Positions 1 to 7,403 of a stretch of 10,459 nucleotides of DNA are shown one piece after another. Source of the DNA: JAJPJX01 sp964568355 (GTDB lineage Bacteria > Acidobacteriota > Terriglobia > Bryobacterales > Bryobacteraceae); the NCBI GenBank assembly GCA_964568355.1, contig CAZMRK010000021.1, positions 1 to 10,459 on the forward strand, in the 5' to 3' direction. Every line of letters begins with the position of its first letter. Position 1 is the stretch's first letter. The notes beneath the pieces are model-generated. The model saw nothing but the letters and a program-made list of their open reading frames with translations. It was not told where the DNA came from and searched no databases. The position numbers and the translations under genes were made by a program.

Positions 1-151
1 CAGGGATCGAAATGCCGGCGCCGAACTCCTGCTCGATTAGTTGGGAAAGGCGGGATTCGGTGATCAACTCAAAGCCCAGGCGCTGGGAGGTGATGCGCGC
101 CACTTCCTCAAAGCGGCATCCAGGCTGGCCGGAGATCGTAATCAGGGCCAT
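1..151 (-). CDS. Cytidylate-kinase-like P-loop protein, 5' fragment (3' end beyond left edge)
   Basis: Fifty N-terminal residues are visible from an ATG at 151-149, beginning MALITISGQPGCRFEEVAR and continuing with a helix (ITSQRLGFELITESRLSQLI). A beta strand, a glycine-containing loop, a helix with E-E-V-A and then LGF match the N-terminus of the 'cytidylate kinase-like' P-loop family (Cytidylate_kin2 type). In that family the loop usually lacks the classical Walker A GK[ST], and here it reads GQPGCRFEE. The start lies 2 bp after the stop of the 126-residue gene (TGA-cc-ATG) with no Shine-Dalgarno sequence, so translation is probably coupled to that gene. Family membership rests on only 50 residues. 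The phosphate acceptor is unknown, and it need not phosphorylate CMP. Confidence 0.68.
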   Translation of the reverse strand, partial: MALITISGQPGCRFEEVARITSQRLGFELITESRLSQLIEQEFGAGISIP

Positions 152-153
152 GG

Positions 154-534
154 TCAGCGGGCCGCCGGCCGGCTGGGCCGGATGTCGAGGATCGGGGAGG
201 TCACGATCGGCTTGGAGTAGCGCGGATGGCGGAACTCCAGGCACATGCCGCGCCCCAGGTAGGCTACCTTGAGCATGGACCCGCCCCAATTGCAGCCTTC
301 GATCCGCACCAGGACGGGTTGCGGGCAGTATTCCGGGTGACCGGAGAGGAGGGCCTCGCCCCCGCCGCGGTGAACCAAGGTATACAAGCGATTCTGCGTC
401 TCGATTTCCAGCGTACTTTCTTCGGGTAAAAGGTCCAGGTAGACACCGCCCTCGATTTCGGATTGGATGATGTTGCGGTTCACAACGTCATCCAGGTTCG
501 GATGAGGCGAAAAGCGAGCAGCCTGCGTATCCAA
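154..534 (-). CDS. Conserved-looking hypothetical protein, 126 aa, TTG start
   Basis: This small soluble protein has no signal peptide or membrane segment. I do not recognise a named domain. It has alternating hydrophobic strands (VYLDLL, STLEIET, YTLVHRG, VLVRIEG, MLKVAYLGRGMCLEF) suggesting a small beta-barrel or sandwich, with three cysteines (C70, C81, C98) and a G-C-N-W-G-G-S turn at 80-86. It appears to belong to an uncharacterised acidobacterial family, but that is recollection rather than a search result. The frame is closed upstream by TAA at 553-555, and the only start-like codon giving full length is TTG at 534-532. An in-frame GTG at 483-481 (V18) would give a shorter protein beginning near the stronger-looking region. 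It sits 2 bp ahead of the kinase-like gene, implying a two-gene unit, and 69 bp beyond the permease gene. Confidence 0.66.
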   Translation of the reverse strand: MDTQAARFSPHPNLDDVVNRNIIQSEIEGGVYLDLLPEESTLEIETQNRLYTLVHRGGGEALLSGHPEYCPQPVLVRIEGCNWGGSMLKVAYLGRGMCLEFRHPRYSKPIVTSPILDIRPSRPAAR

Positions 535-560
535 AGATTCCGGACCCCGTCCTTATTTTA

Positions 561-596
561 CGTCGACTGAAGTCGACGCGGCACGCTGAAGCGCGC
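561..596. repeat. Pair of REP-like hairpins with identical TGAA loops
   Basis: Two adjacent inverted repeats fill the gap between the permease stop and the 126-residue gene. The first has a perfect 7-bp stem (561-567 with 572-578) around TGAA. The second has a 6-bp stem (581-586 with 591-596) around TGAA, with one A/C mismatch that becomes a G-U wobble in minus-strand RNA. Both have the core CTGAAG. On the minus strand they follow the permease stop at 604 but are not followed by a U-tract (the downstream sequence is TAAAATAAGG), so an intrinsic terminator is unlikely. A dispersed REP-type palindrome, or an mRNA-end stabiliser, fits better. Only one copy of the pair was noticed in the window. 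Confidence 0.55.
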
Positions 597-603
597 GCTA
601 CAT

Positions 604-3312
604 TTACTCGGTTCGCAGAGCAGTCAGGGGATCGACTCCGGCTGCGCGGCGCGCGGGGAAGTAGCCGGCCAGCAGCGCCACAGCGACCAGGAGTGCGCTG
701 ACGCAGGAAAAGGTGAGCACGTCCCATGACGCGGTGGCATATAGAAATGCGGCTAGCATACGGGTGAGCGCGAACGAGGCGAGGACTCCCACGCCGAGCC
801 CGGAAATGACCAATCGCAGGCTCTGCCCGAGTACCAGCGCATAGATGGCGCGGCGGGGGGCTCCCAGGGCGACGCGCACGCCGATTTCGAAGGTTCTTTG
901 CGCTGTTGACCAGGAGACGACGCCATAGGCGCCGATGGCCGCGAGCAAGAGCGCGATGCCCGCAAAGCTGACGAAGAGCCAGGCGATGGAGCGGGATTGC
1001 CGGGTGGAGGCGGCTACGAGAGATTCCATGGTGCGAACTTCGCTGACCGGCACATTGGGGTTCAGATCCCGCACCAGTTCGCGGATGGCGGATACAACGT
1101 CCGAAGGTTCCGCGCCGGTCCGCACGATCAGCGTCATGGCGGCGGGCAATTGGCGGCTGCTTTCCGCGGACTGGCTGTAGGGCATGTACATCGCTCCCGC
1201 AATGTAATCCGGCGCGTGGTTGGCCAGGTCATACTGGCAGACATCGCCGGCGACGCCGACCACGGTGCGCCACCTTTCCTCGAAGACCAGGCGGATGTGC
1301 TTGCCGACCGGATCCTGCCCCGGCCAGTAGCGGCGCGCGGTCGCGGTGCTCACGATCACTACGGGGGCGGACTTGTCCCCGTCGGCGGCGGTGAAGCCTT
1401 TGCCGGAGAGAATCGGGATGTGCATCAGACGGAAGTAACCGGGGCTGACCGCTCCGGTCCAGAAGAGCGGCGCGGTGCGTTCGCTCGGCACGTATGGGTG
1501 GCCTTCCACCACGACCGGGATAGTCGGAATGCTATCGGACAGGGGGAGCGTATTGGCCGCGGCAACCTCGTAGACACCGGGGACCGACTGCGCACGCCGC
1601 AACAATTCCTCATAGAGGGTGATGCAGCGGGCGCGCTCGCGGCATAGCGACTGGTTGGGGGAGACGCGCAGCGTGACGATGTGCTGGGGCTGGAATCCCG
1701 GATTGACCTGCGCCAGCCGCCACAGGCTGCGGACCAGAAGCCCGGCGCCAACCGAGAGTACGACGGCCAGGGCAACCTCGGCCACAATCAGCGCGCTGCG
1801 AAAACGAGCCCTGGCAGTGCCCGCCGAGCGCTGCCCGCCGGTCTTGATCATTCCCGCCAGATCCTGGCCGAACGCCATAAAAGCGGGAGCCAGTCCAAAA
1901 GCCAGTCCCGTCAGCACGGAAAGCCCACCGGTAAACAGGAGGACCTGCCAGCCGATGGTGAAATCAGACCAGGTAGCGGCGTCGGCGGGCAAGACCAGTT
2001 TAAAAACCGAAGTCCCCCAACCGGCCAGAACGACGCCAAGGGCGCCGCCGGCAAGGCCGAGCAGCACGCTTTCGGTGAGCACCTGCCGGATGATCCTGCC
2101 GCGCCCGGCGCCGAGGGCCGTGCGAAGGGCCATTTCCTTTTGGCGGGAAGTGGCGCGAGCCAGTAGCAGGTTGGCGACATTGACGCAGGCGATGAGCAAT
2201 ACCAGACCGATGGCGCATTGCAATACGATCAGGCGGGTGCGGATGTTGGTTACCAGAAACTCCTGCAGCGGAATCACGGTCGCTTCCGCGTTGAAGTTGC
2301 GTCCCATCGGGTACGGATAAAGGGCGATCATTTCCCGGGAGAGGGACCGGATCTCGCTTTGCGCCTGGGCGAGGGTAGTTCCGGCACGGAGTCTCGCGAC
2401 GATCGGGAGGAATCCCTGGGCCCAATAGGCGCTCTGGTCACGCGGATCGAGGTGCAGCGGGATCCAGAATTGCGTGGCGGCATCCGGAAACGCAAAGCGC
2501 GGGGGCATGATCCCCACCACCTGGCGGTCCACGCCGCCGAGGGTGATGGTGTGTCCGATGACGGACGGATCCGCCCCGAATCTCTCCCGCCACAGGCTAT
2601 GGCTCAGGATGACCAGGTTGTCTTTTCCGGCCTGATCGTCGCCGTGGTGGAAGATCCGCCCCAGGTGCGCCTCCACGCCGAGCACGCGAAACAGATTGGC
2701 GGAGACGGCGCTTCCGGTGAGACGCCACGCTTCCACTCCCTGGCCGGTCAGGTTCAAATCCAGGCCGGGGCTGCACCCCGCCACGTCCATGGTCCGGCTC
2801 TGCTGCTGCAGGGCGACCAGACCGCCGGGGGGATAGTAGCCGGTGTTGGCGGCCTGAACCAGCCGGCCGGGTTCCAGATAAGGCAGGGGGCGGATCAGCA
2901 CCGCGCTGAGGATATTGAACATGGACGCATTGCCGCCGATGCCCAGGGCCAGAGACAAGACGGCCAAGGCGGTGAAGCCCGGATTTCTCCGGAAGGCGCG
3001 CGCGGCGTAGCGGAGATCCTGCCAGAGGTCGGCCAGGATGTTCCCCGGGGCTTTTCCCGGAATGACCGGCTCCGCGCGGACGGTCCGTTCCACGGCCAGC
3101 AGCTCTTTCGCCAACCGGCCGGTATCGTGGAGGGACGCGAGCGCCTGCTGGCGGGCTTCCGTGTCGCCGGCCCCGCCGGCCAGTGCTCGTTCATATTCGT
3201 CCTCGAGGTGCTGGGCCAGTTCCTCGATGATATCGGCCTCCCGCGCGGGCGGCAGCCGCAACCCTTTCAGGCGCCGCCGGATCTCTTCGCGCCACCGAAG
3301 CTCGTCAGGCAT
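604..3312 (-). CDS. Acidobacterial duplicated orphan permease (ADOP; MacB/FtsX-type), 902 aa
   Basis: This inner-membrane protein has the architecture of the ADOP family. A cytoplasmic prefix helix bundle (about 1-80, including EEIRRRLKGL and IIEELAQHLEDEYERAL) is followed by two MacB_PCD plus FtsX halves. Eight hydrophobic segments are visible, near residues 113-140, 360-386, 411-436, 455-479, 503-527, 775-800, 823-850 and 865-885. Large periplasmic domains lie at about 141-355 and 530-770. The FtsX-type signatures EMALRTALGAGRGRIIRQ (393-410) and FEIGVRVALGAPRRAI (808-823) mark the two halves. The C-terminus ends in the usual PARRAAGVDPLTALR. MacB-like permeases work with a separate ATPase to transmit force to periplasmic partners, but no ATPase gene is visible here, as expected of the 'orphan' class. 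Its start overlaps the padR stop by 8 bp. Substrate and function are unknown; family assignment is very secure. Confidence 0.95.
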   Translation of the reverse strand: MPDELRWREEIRRRLKGLRLPPAREADIIEELAQHLEDEYERALAGGAGDTEARQQALASLHDTGRLAKELLAVERTVRAEPVIPGKAPGNILADLWQDLRYAARAFRRNPGFTALAVLSLALGIGGNASMFNILSAVLIRPLPYLEPGRLVQAANTGYYPPGGLVALQQQSRTMDVAGCSPGLDLNLTGQGVEAWRLTGSAVSANLFRVLGVEAHLGRIFHHGDDQAGKDNLVILSHSLWRERFGADPSVIGHTITLGGVDRQVVGIMPPRFAFPDAATQFWIPLHLDPRDQSAYWAQGFLPIVARLRAGTTLAQAQSEIRSLSREMIALYPYPMGRNFNAEATVIPLQEFLVTNIRTRLIVLQCAIGLVLLIACVNVANLLLARATSRQKEMALRTALGAGRGRIIRQVLTESVLLGLAGGALGVVLAGWGTSVFKLVLPADAATWSDFTIGWQVLLFTGGLSVLTGLAFGLAPAFMAFGQDLAGMIKTGGQRSAGTARARFRSALIVAEVALAVVLSVGAGLLVRSLWRLAQVNPGFQPQHIVTLRVSPNQSLCRERARCITLYEELLRRAQSVPGVYEVAAANTLPLSDSIPTIPVVVEGHPYVPSERTAPLFWTGAVSPGYFRLMHIPILSGKGFTAADGDKSAPVVIVSTATARRYWPGQDPVGKHIRLVFEERWRTVVGVAGDVCQYDLANHAPDYIAGAMYMPYSQSAESSRQLPAAMTLIVRTGAEPSDVVSAIRELVRDLNPNVPVSEVRTMESLVAASTRQSRSIAWLFVSFAGIALLLAAIGAYGVVSWSTAQRTFEIGVRVALGAPRRAIYALVLGQSLRLVISGLGVGVLASFALTRMLAAFLYATASWDVLTFSCVSALLVAVALLAGYFPARRAAGVDPLTALRTE

Positions 3313-3658
3313 GTTCGGCCTCCGTGATACGCCGGATGGCCGCCACGAAGGACTCCCAGCCGCGCCTCTGCGCAGAGAGGACCTTGTGTCCCTGCTCGGT
3401 CAAACGGTAGTAGCGCCGGCGGCGCTGGCCGGCCTTTTCCACCCAGCGGCCGCGGATCCAGCCGCGCTTCTCCAAACGGTACAGGAGGGGATAGAGCGAC
3501 GCCACGCGGAAGGATAGCGTGCCTTCCGACCGCTGCTCGATCAGCTTGCTGATGTCGTAGCCGTGCCGGTCGCGGAACTCGAGAAGCGACAGAATGAGCA
3601 GCTCGGCGCTTCCTTTCTTAAGCTCGCGGTCAAAGACGCCGGAGTCCATATGTTCCAT
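3305..3658 (-). CDS. PadR-family transcriptional regulator (PadR_acidobact type), 117 aa
   Basis: This compact winged-helix repressor is of the type paired with ADOP permeases. Visible PadR features are the N-terminal helix G-S-A-E-L-L-I-L-S-L-L-E (16-27), H-G-Y-D-I (32-36), the recognition-helix segment around SLYPLLYRLEKRGWI (54-68) and a basic wing RRRRYYRLTEQG (79-90). The C-terminal helix ending RRITEAEHA is short, as in the PadR-s1 subclass. The ATG at 3658-3656 has no Shine-Dalgarno sequence, while the in-frame ATG at 3649-3647 is preceded by GGAA, so the true start may be M4. Its stop codon lies inside the start region of the permease, so the two are co-translated. It probably represses its own operon from the palindromic DNA immediately upstream; the ligand is unknown. 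Confidence 0.93.
   Translation of the reverse strand: MEHMDSGVFDRELKKGSAELLILSLLEFRDRHGYDISKLIEQRSEGTLSFRVASLYPLLYRLEKRGWIRGRWVEKAGQRRRRYYRLTEQGHKVLSAQRRGWESFVAAIRRITEAEHA
3319..3323 (-). promoter_or_regulatory. Ribosome binding site for the permease, inside padR
   Basis: On the minus strand GGAGG lies 6 nt ahead of the permease ATG (3312-3310), within the last padR codons. It fixes the permease start and allows re-initiation after padR terminates at 3305. Confidence 0.75.
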
Positions 3659-3745
3659 AGCAATATATTGGCATAATAGCTATAAAAAGACCAGAGGGGC
3701 GATATCCGCGGCCGCTGTAGTAAAGTAGGGGAAACATCGGAGGGT
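3659..3745. promoter_or_regulatory. Divergent AT-rich regulatory region with two perfect palindromes
   Basis: This 87-bp region separates padR (minus strand) from the DUF1592 gene (plus strand). It contains a 10-bp perfect palindrome, CAATATATTG (3661-3670), and an 8-bp perfect palindrome, ATAGCTAT (3676-3683). ATAGC also recurs directly at 3657-3661 and 3676-3680. This AT-rich block contrasts with the high-GC surroundings and abuts the padR start, so it is the likely promoter and PadR operator (inference). A minus-strand -10-like TATTAT lies at 3678-3673, but no convincing -35 is seen. On the plus strand TATAAA at 3681-3686 is -10-like, again without a good -35. The part nearer the plus-strand gene is GC-rich and includes the palindrome GCGGCCGC (3708-3715). 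Confidence 0.45.
3739..3744 (+). promoter_or_regulatory. Candidate ribosome binding site with unusually short spacing
   Basis: GGAGGG ends 1 nt before the ATG at 3746, closer than normal. No better in-frame start follows before the hydrophobic signal segment. A second purine-rich patch, GGGGAAA (3728-3734), lies 11 nt upstream of the ATG and may serve instead. Confidence 0.4.
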
Positions 3746-6700
3746 ATGTTCTTAAGGAACCGCCGTTCGCGGCTGAAATCAGCGATTGTTCCAGGCCTGG
3801 CGTGCGTGGTTGGCATCGCATGGACCGCCTGTTTCCTGCCGGCGCAGTTGGCCGGCGGTCCTGCGAAGCTCGAACCGTCCTTCGAACAGACCGTAAAGCC
3901 GTTCTTCCAGCAGAACTGCATGGCCTGCCACAATACGGATAGGGGCACGGCAGGCATCCGCGTCGATCAGCTCGACGCCAAGCTTGAAGACCGGCACATT
4001 CCGGTCTGGGAAGCGATTCGGAGGCGCGTCAGCCAGGGGAGCATGCCGCCGAGAGGCATGCCGCAGCCAAGCGCTGCCGACCGCCAGCGTGTCGTCGAAT
4101 GGATTGATACCGCGCTGGAGTATGCTCGCATGCGTCCGGCGCCGAAAAATGGTCTGGTGCGGCGCCTGACCGTTGCGCAATACCGGAATACGCTGCGCGA
4201 ATTGCTGCTGCTTGAAGACGATCTCGCTGCAAGCCTTCCGCCGGATGCCATCTCCAAAGACGGGTTTGTGAACAATAAGGATACGCTGCAGATGTCACCG
4301 CTGCTGACGGAATCCTATATGGAAATTGCCGAAGAGGCGCTGAACCGGTCGATCGTCGATCCGCAGGAGAAGCCCTCGATCCAGAATTTCCGGGTGGACC
4401 TGGGCGCGGGCGTCAATCCCGCGCCGCTTCCCGAGAAACTGGTGCTGGGAGCGGATAGTATGCTGCTCGAAAATCCCGACTTCCTGGTGACGCAATTGAC
4501 GCCCGCCAAGCCGTTCGCCTTCCATCCCTTCTTCATGCGAACGAAGTACCGGTTCATTGAAGGCTACCGGGGCAACGATACGGTTCGAGGATGGCGCGAG
4601 TTCGATAGCATCTATCACGCCGTATTTGCGGACATGCGCGGCAGCAGGGGTTATCCCAAGGGAGAGCCCTACAATGTCGTGCCGCAGGGCCTGCTGCTAC
4701 GGCCGGCCATTCCCAATGATGGGATCTTCGGAGCCGACGGCACCTACGGGCCGAAAGCCAACTTCAAGATTTCGCTTCGTGAATTGCCCGATGAAGGCCG
4801 GTTCCGGGTAACCGTTACGGCGGCAAAGTACGACGATGGCCTGCTGCTCGATCCCGGCACTCCGGCGCAGACGGCGAGCGGCATCGTCTGGAAGGATATC
4901 CGGAAGCCGGGCAGCGTCATGATCCCGAAGGCGGGCATCTACCAGGTCGATATCTATGGACCGGAACAGAAGCGGCCGTCAGACCCGTCGCAGCTCCGCA
5001 CGGGATTGACCGGGTCCTGGCCGGCGGATACGGCAGCGCCAGGCCATTTGGCTGGAAACGCCAAGCTGATCGATTCCCCGTTGGGAAAGGCGGTGTCGCT
5101 TAGCGACAAGGATGATGGATTCCTGGTCCCGCGCAAGGTGATCCCCACCGACGATGCAAGAAACATCGGCGAGGGCGATTTTTCGGTATCCGCTTGGATT
5201 CACCCGCGCCAGTTGCAGAAAGCCGGGCTGGTGAGTCTCGGGGCGCCTGACGGCAAGCTGGGCTGGTACCTGGAAACGGCGGACGATAAGGGCACGCTTC
5301 GCTTTCGAACAGCCGGCCAGGACCGCCTGGCCAACGCGGCCGTCTCGTCGCCGGTGGGAGTGCTCCACGCCGGGACCTGGCAGCACCTCGCCGTAGTCGC
5401 GCGCCGCGGGAAGAACGAAACCCGCCTGTACGTGAATGGTCTTCTGGTGGCTCAGGCGTCGACCGGTGCCGCGCAATTCGATGATGTCAAAGCGGACCTT
5501 CAGCTTGGCCACGTTGCCGGGACAGCGGCATTTCCAGGTGAATTGGCCGAGGTTCGTCTCTACAACCGGCCGCTGGACGAAGCAGAGCTTCAAGCCCTCG
5601 TGCTACCGGGTAAGCAGTTCGCTTCAGAGAATTCGAAACTGAAGCCGAAGCTCACCCTGACCCTGGGCGAGCGTGAATTCTCCGGCAATTTGCAGCAGCC
5701 CGCATTTCTGGCCGTGCGATTGAATGCCGGGGCACTTCCACTCACCCTGCGAAACACGGGCGTGGGGGAACTGGACCGCGTCGTACTGACGCCGATTCCC
5801 GCGGGCAGCGAAGTTGCGAAGCGTTTTCTCGCGTTCGAAAAGCGGCGGCCCAAGCTGGGCGTGCATCTGGGCCTGCGCCGCGATTGCGGCAGCACGCTCG
5901 CGCCGGTAGGTCCGCCGCAGGTGGTCGCGAGCGATAAGCTCTCGCGCTTCGTATTCGAAGGGGCGATCCGCAATTTTCCCAGCCCGTCAGTCGAGAAGGA
6001 TAACGTGAACTATCTGGCGGGCGTGCGGGAAATCGGTGTCCGCAGCGAATACACGGACGGCCGTGACATGCCGCGCCTGCTCATCCGGTCGGTCGAATTT
6101 GAGGGACCGTTCTATGAGTCGTGGCCGCCGCGCTCCCATCGCAACATCTTCGTCGATTTCGACCGGAAGAACGACCGGCCGGCCTATGCGCGCAAGATCG
6201 TGACGGATTTCGCCGCCCGCGCGTACCGCCGGCCAATCACGGCTGCGGAAGAAGCCTCCCTGCTGTCGGTATATCAGAAATCTTCTGCCGCCGGGCGGAG
6301 CTTCCGCGACAGTATCAAGGACACGCTGCTGGTGATCCTGACCTCGCCGCAGTTCCTGCTGCTGGTGGAGAAGAGCGGAACGCCGGCCCCCGAGCCGCTC
6401 AACGGCTACGAGCTGATTTCGAAGCTTTCCTACTTCCTGTGGAACAGTCCGCCGGATCACCGGTTGCGGCAGTTGGCGGCAAACGGCATGTTGCGCAAGC
6501 AACTGGATTCGGAGGTGACGCGGATGGTCGCCGATCCGCGTTTCTCCCGGTTTACCCGCGAGTTTGCCTCCCAATGGCTAAGTCTCGATAAGTTCCAGGT
6601 GCTCGAACCGGACCGCAAGCTGTTCCCCAAGCTGACCAGTAATGTACGCGCGCAGTTGAAGCAGGAACCCATCGAATATCTGGAGTACCTGATCCGGCAT

Positions 6701-7384
6701 AATCTGCCGGTGCGGAACCTGGTCCAGTCGGATTTCGTGGTGGCCAATGAAGTGGTTGCCAGCTACTACGGTCTGGGCGACAAGACGGAAAGCGGCTTCG
6801 ATTTTGTCGCCATCCGTCACGGCCGGCCGGAACTGGGCGGCGTGCTCACCGAGGCGGCCATCATGGCGGGTCTGTCCGACGGCCGCGAATCGAATCCGGT
6901 CAAACGCGGCGCGTGGGTGGCGCGGAAGATTATCGCCGAGCCTCCGGCCGATCCGCCGCCCAATGTGCCGGCTTTGAAAGAAAATAAGAACGGGCTCACG
7001 CTGCGCCAGCGGATCGAGCAGCATCGCAACCAGAACGGATGCCGGCAGTGCCATTCGAAGATCGATCCTTGGGGAATCGCATTTGAGCAGTTTGACGCCG
7101 GGGGCCTTCTGAAGCACCAGCCGGCTGACGCCAAATCCACACTACCCGATAAGACCGAGATCGATGGCGCCAACGACCTGAAACGTTATCTGGGCGAGGA
7201 CCGCATCGACCAGGTGGCCTTCAGCTTCCTGAAGCATCTGACGACCTATGCGACCGGGCGTACGTTGACCTACAACGAATTGGCCTTTCTGAAGCAGGAC
7301 GGTTTGAAATTGAAGGCCACCGGCTACCGGATGCAGGACCTGGTCCGGTACGTGGTCAATAGCAAAATGTTCCTCGAAAAGTAG
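3746..7384 (+). CDS. Secreted di-haem DUF1592/DUF1588-family protein with LamG-like insert, 1212 aa
   Basis: A basic n-region (RNRRSRLK) and a hydrophobic stretch (about 13-37) indicate export to the periplasm or outer surface. An N-terminal cytochrome c domain follows (about 45-125) with CMACH at 58-62 and SMPPRGMP (99-106) offering a possible axial Met. Then come DUF1587/PSD3 (about 136-200, RRLTVAQYRNTLRELL), a beta-rich region (about 230-410), a LamG/concanavalin-like domain (about 415-620: GDFSVSAWIHP, GTWQHLAVVA, RLYVNGLLVAQA, GELAEVRLYNRPL), DUF1595/PSD5 (about 812-875), DUF1592/PSD4 (about 885-1010), DUF1588/PSCyt3 (about 1028-1125, with CRQCH at 1099-1103) and DUF1585/PSD7 (about 1140-1208). 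Family members occur in Planctomycetes, Acidobacteria and Verrucomicrobia, typically beside DUF1552 or DUF1501 genes, and have no assigned reaction. The two CxxCH sites imply two covalently bound c-type haems and a redox role. The lectin-like fold suggests glycan binding (inference). The next gene starts 19 bp downstream. Confidence 0.95.
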   Translation: MFLRNRRSRLKSAIVPGLACVVGIAWTACFLPAQLAGGPAKLEPSFEQTVKPFFQQNCMACHNTDRGTAGIRVDQLDAKLEDRHIPVWEAIRRRVSQGSMPPRGMPQPSAADRQRVVEWIDTALEYARMRPAPKNGLVRRLTVAQYRNTLRELLLLEDDLAASLPPDAISKDGFVNNKDTLQMSPLLTESYMEIAEEALNRSIVDPQEKPSIQNFRVDLGAGVNPAPLPEKLVLGADSMLLENPDFLVTQLTPAKPFAFHPFFMRTKYRFIEGYRGNDTVRGWREFDSIYHAVFADMRGSRGYPKGEPYNVVPQGLLLRPAIPNDGIFGADGTYGPKANFKISLRELPDEGRFRVTVTAAKYDDGLLLDPGTPAQTASGIVWKDIRKPGSVMIPKAGIYQVDIYGPEQKRPSDPSQLRTGLTGSWPADTAAPGHLAGNAKLIDSPLGKAVSLSDKDDGFLVPRKVIPTDDARNIGEGDFSVSAWIHPRQLQKAGLVSLGAPDGKLGWYLETADDKGTLRFRTAGQDRLANAAVSSPVGVLHAGTWQHLAVVARRGKNETRLYVNGLLVAQASTGAAQFDDVKADLQLGHVAGTAAFPGELAEVRLYNRPLDEAELQALVLPGKQFASENSKLKPKLTLTLGEREFSGNLQQPAFLAVRLNAGALPLTLRNTGVGELDRVVLTPIPAGSEVAKRFLAFEKRRPKLGVHLGLRRDCGSTLAPVGPPQVVASDKLSRFVFEGAIRNFPSPSVEKDNVNYLAGVREIGVRSEYTDGRDMPRLLIRSVEFEGPFYESWPPRSHRNIFVDFDRKNDRPAYARKIVTDFAARAYRRPITAAEEASLLSVYQKSSAAGRSFRDSIKDTLLVILTSPQFLLLVEKSGTPAPEPLNGYELISKLSYFLWNSPPDHRLRQLAANGMLRKQLDSEVTRMVADPRFSRFTREFASQWLSLDKFQVLEPDRKLFPKLTSNVRAQLKQEPIEYLEYLIRHNLPVRNLVQSDFVVANEVVASYYGLGDKTESGFDFVAIRHGRPELGGVLTEAAIMAGLSDGRESNPVKRGAWVARKIIAEPPADPPPNVPALKENKNGLTLRQRIEQHRNQNGCRQCHSKIDPWGIAFEQFDAGGLLKHQPADAKSTLPDKTEIDGANDLKRYLGEDRIDQVAFSFLKHLTTYATGRTLTYNELAFLKQDGLKLKATGYRMQDLVRYVVNSKMFLEK

Positions 7385-7392
7385 TAGAATTC

Positions 7393-7397
7393 AGGAG
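7393..7397 (+). promoter_or_regulatory. Ribosome binding site of the DUF1552 gene
   Basis: AGGAG lies 6 nt before the ATG at 7404, immediately after the preceding stop (7382-7384). It supports this start and tight coupling to the upstream cytochrome gene. Confidence 0.8.
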
Positions 7398-7403
7398 ATC
7401 AAG

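Noticed and set aside
12..272. Plus-strand frame of 86 codons at the left edge
   Set aside because: It overlaps the kinase-like start and the end of the 126-residue gene on the opposite strand. Its Arg/Ser/Pro/Gly-rich composition is typical of a shadow frame.
561..600. Intrinsic terminator after the permease gene
   Set aside because: The hairpins lack a following U-tract on either strand, so a REP-like repeat explains the structure better.
997..1647. Plus-strand open frame of 216 codons within the permease region
   Set aside because: It is an antisense shadow rich in Gly, His and Arg, with no signal, domain or ribosome binding site.
2218..3327. Plus-strand open frame of 369 codons opposite the permease gene
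   Set aside because: It lies wholly antisense to the clearly homologous ADOP frame. Its translation is low-complexity Gly/Arg/Gln-rich and matches no family, as expected of a high-GC shadow frame.
3668..3686. Possible sigma-54 promoter (TTGGCA followed by CTATA) on the plus strand
   Set aside because: The -24-like TTGGCA is present, but the -12 element lacks the required TTGC core, so the match is probably chance within the palindromic AT-rich block.
4979..5593. Minus-strand open frame of 204 codons under the LamG-like segment
   Set aside because: It is antisense to a well-supported LamG domain and has no independent support.
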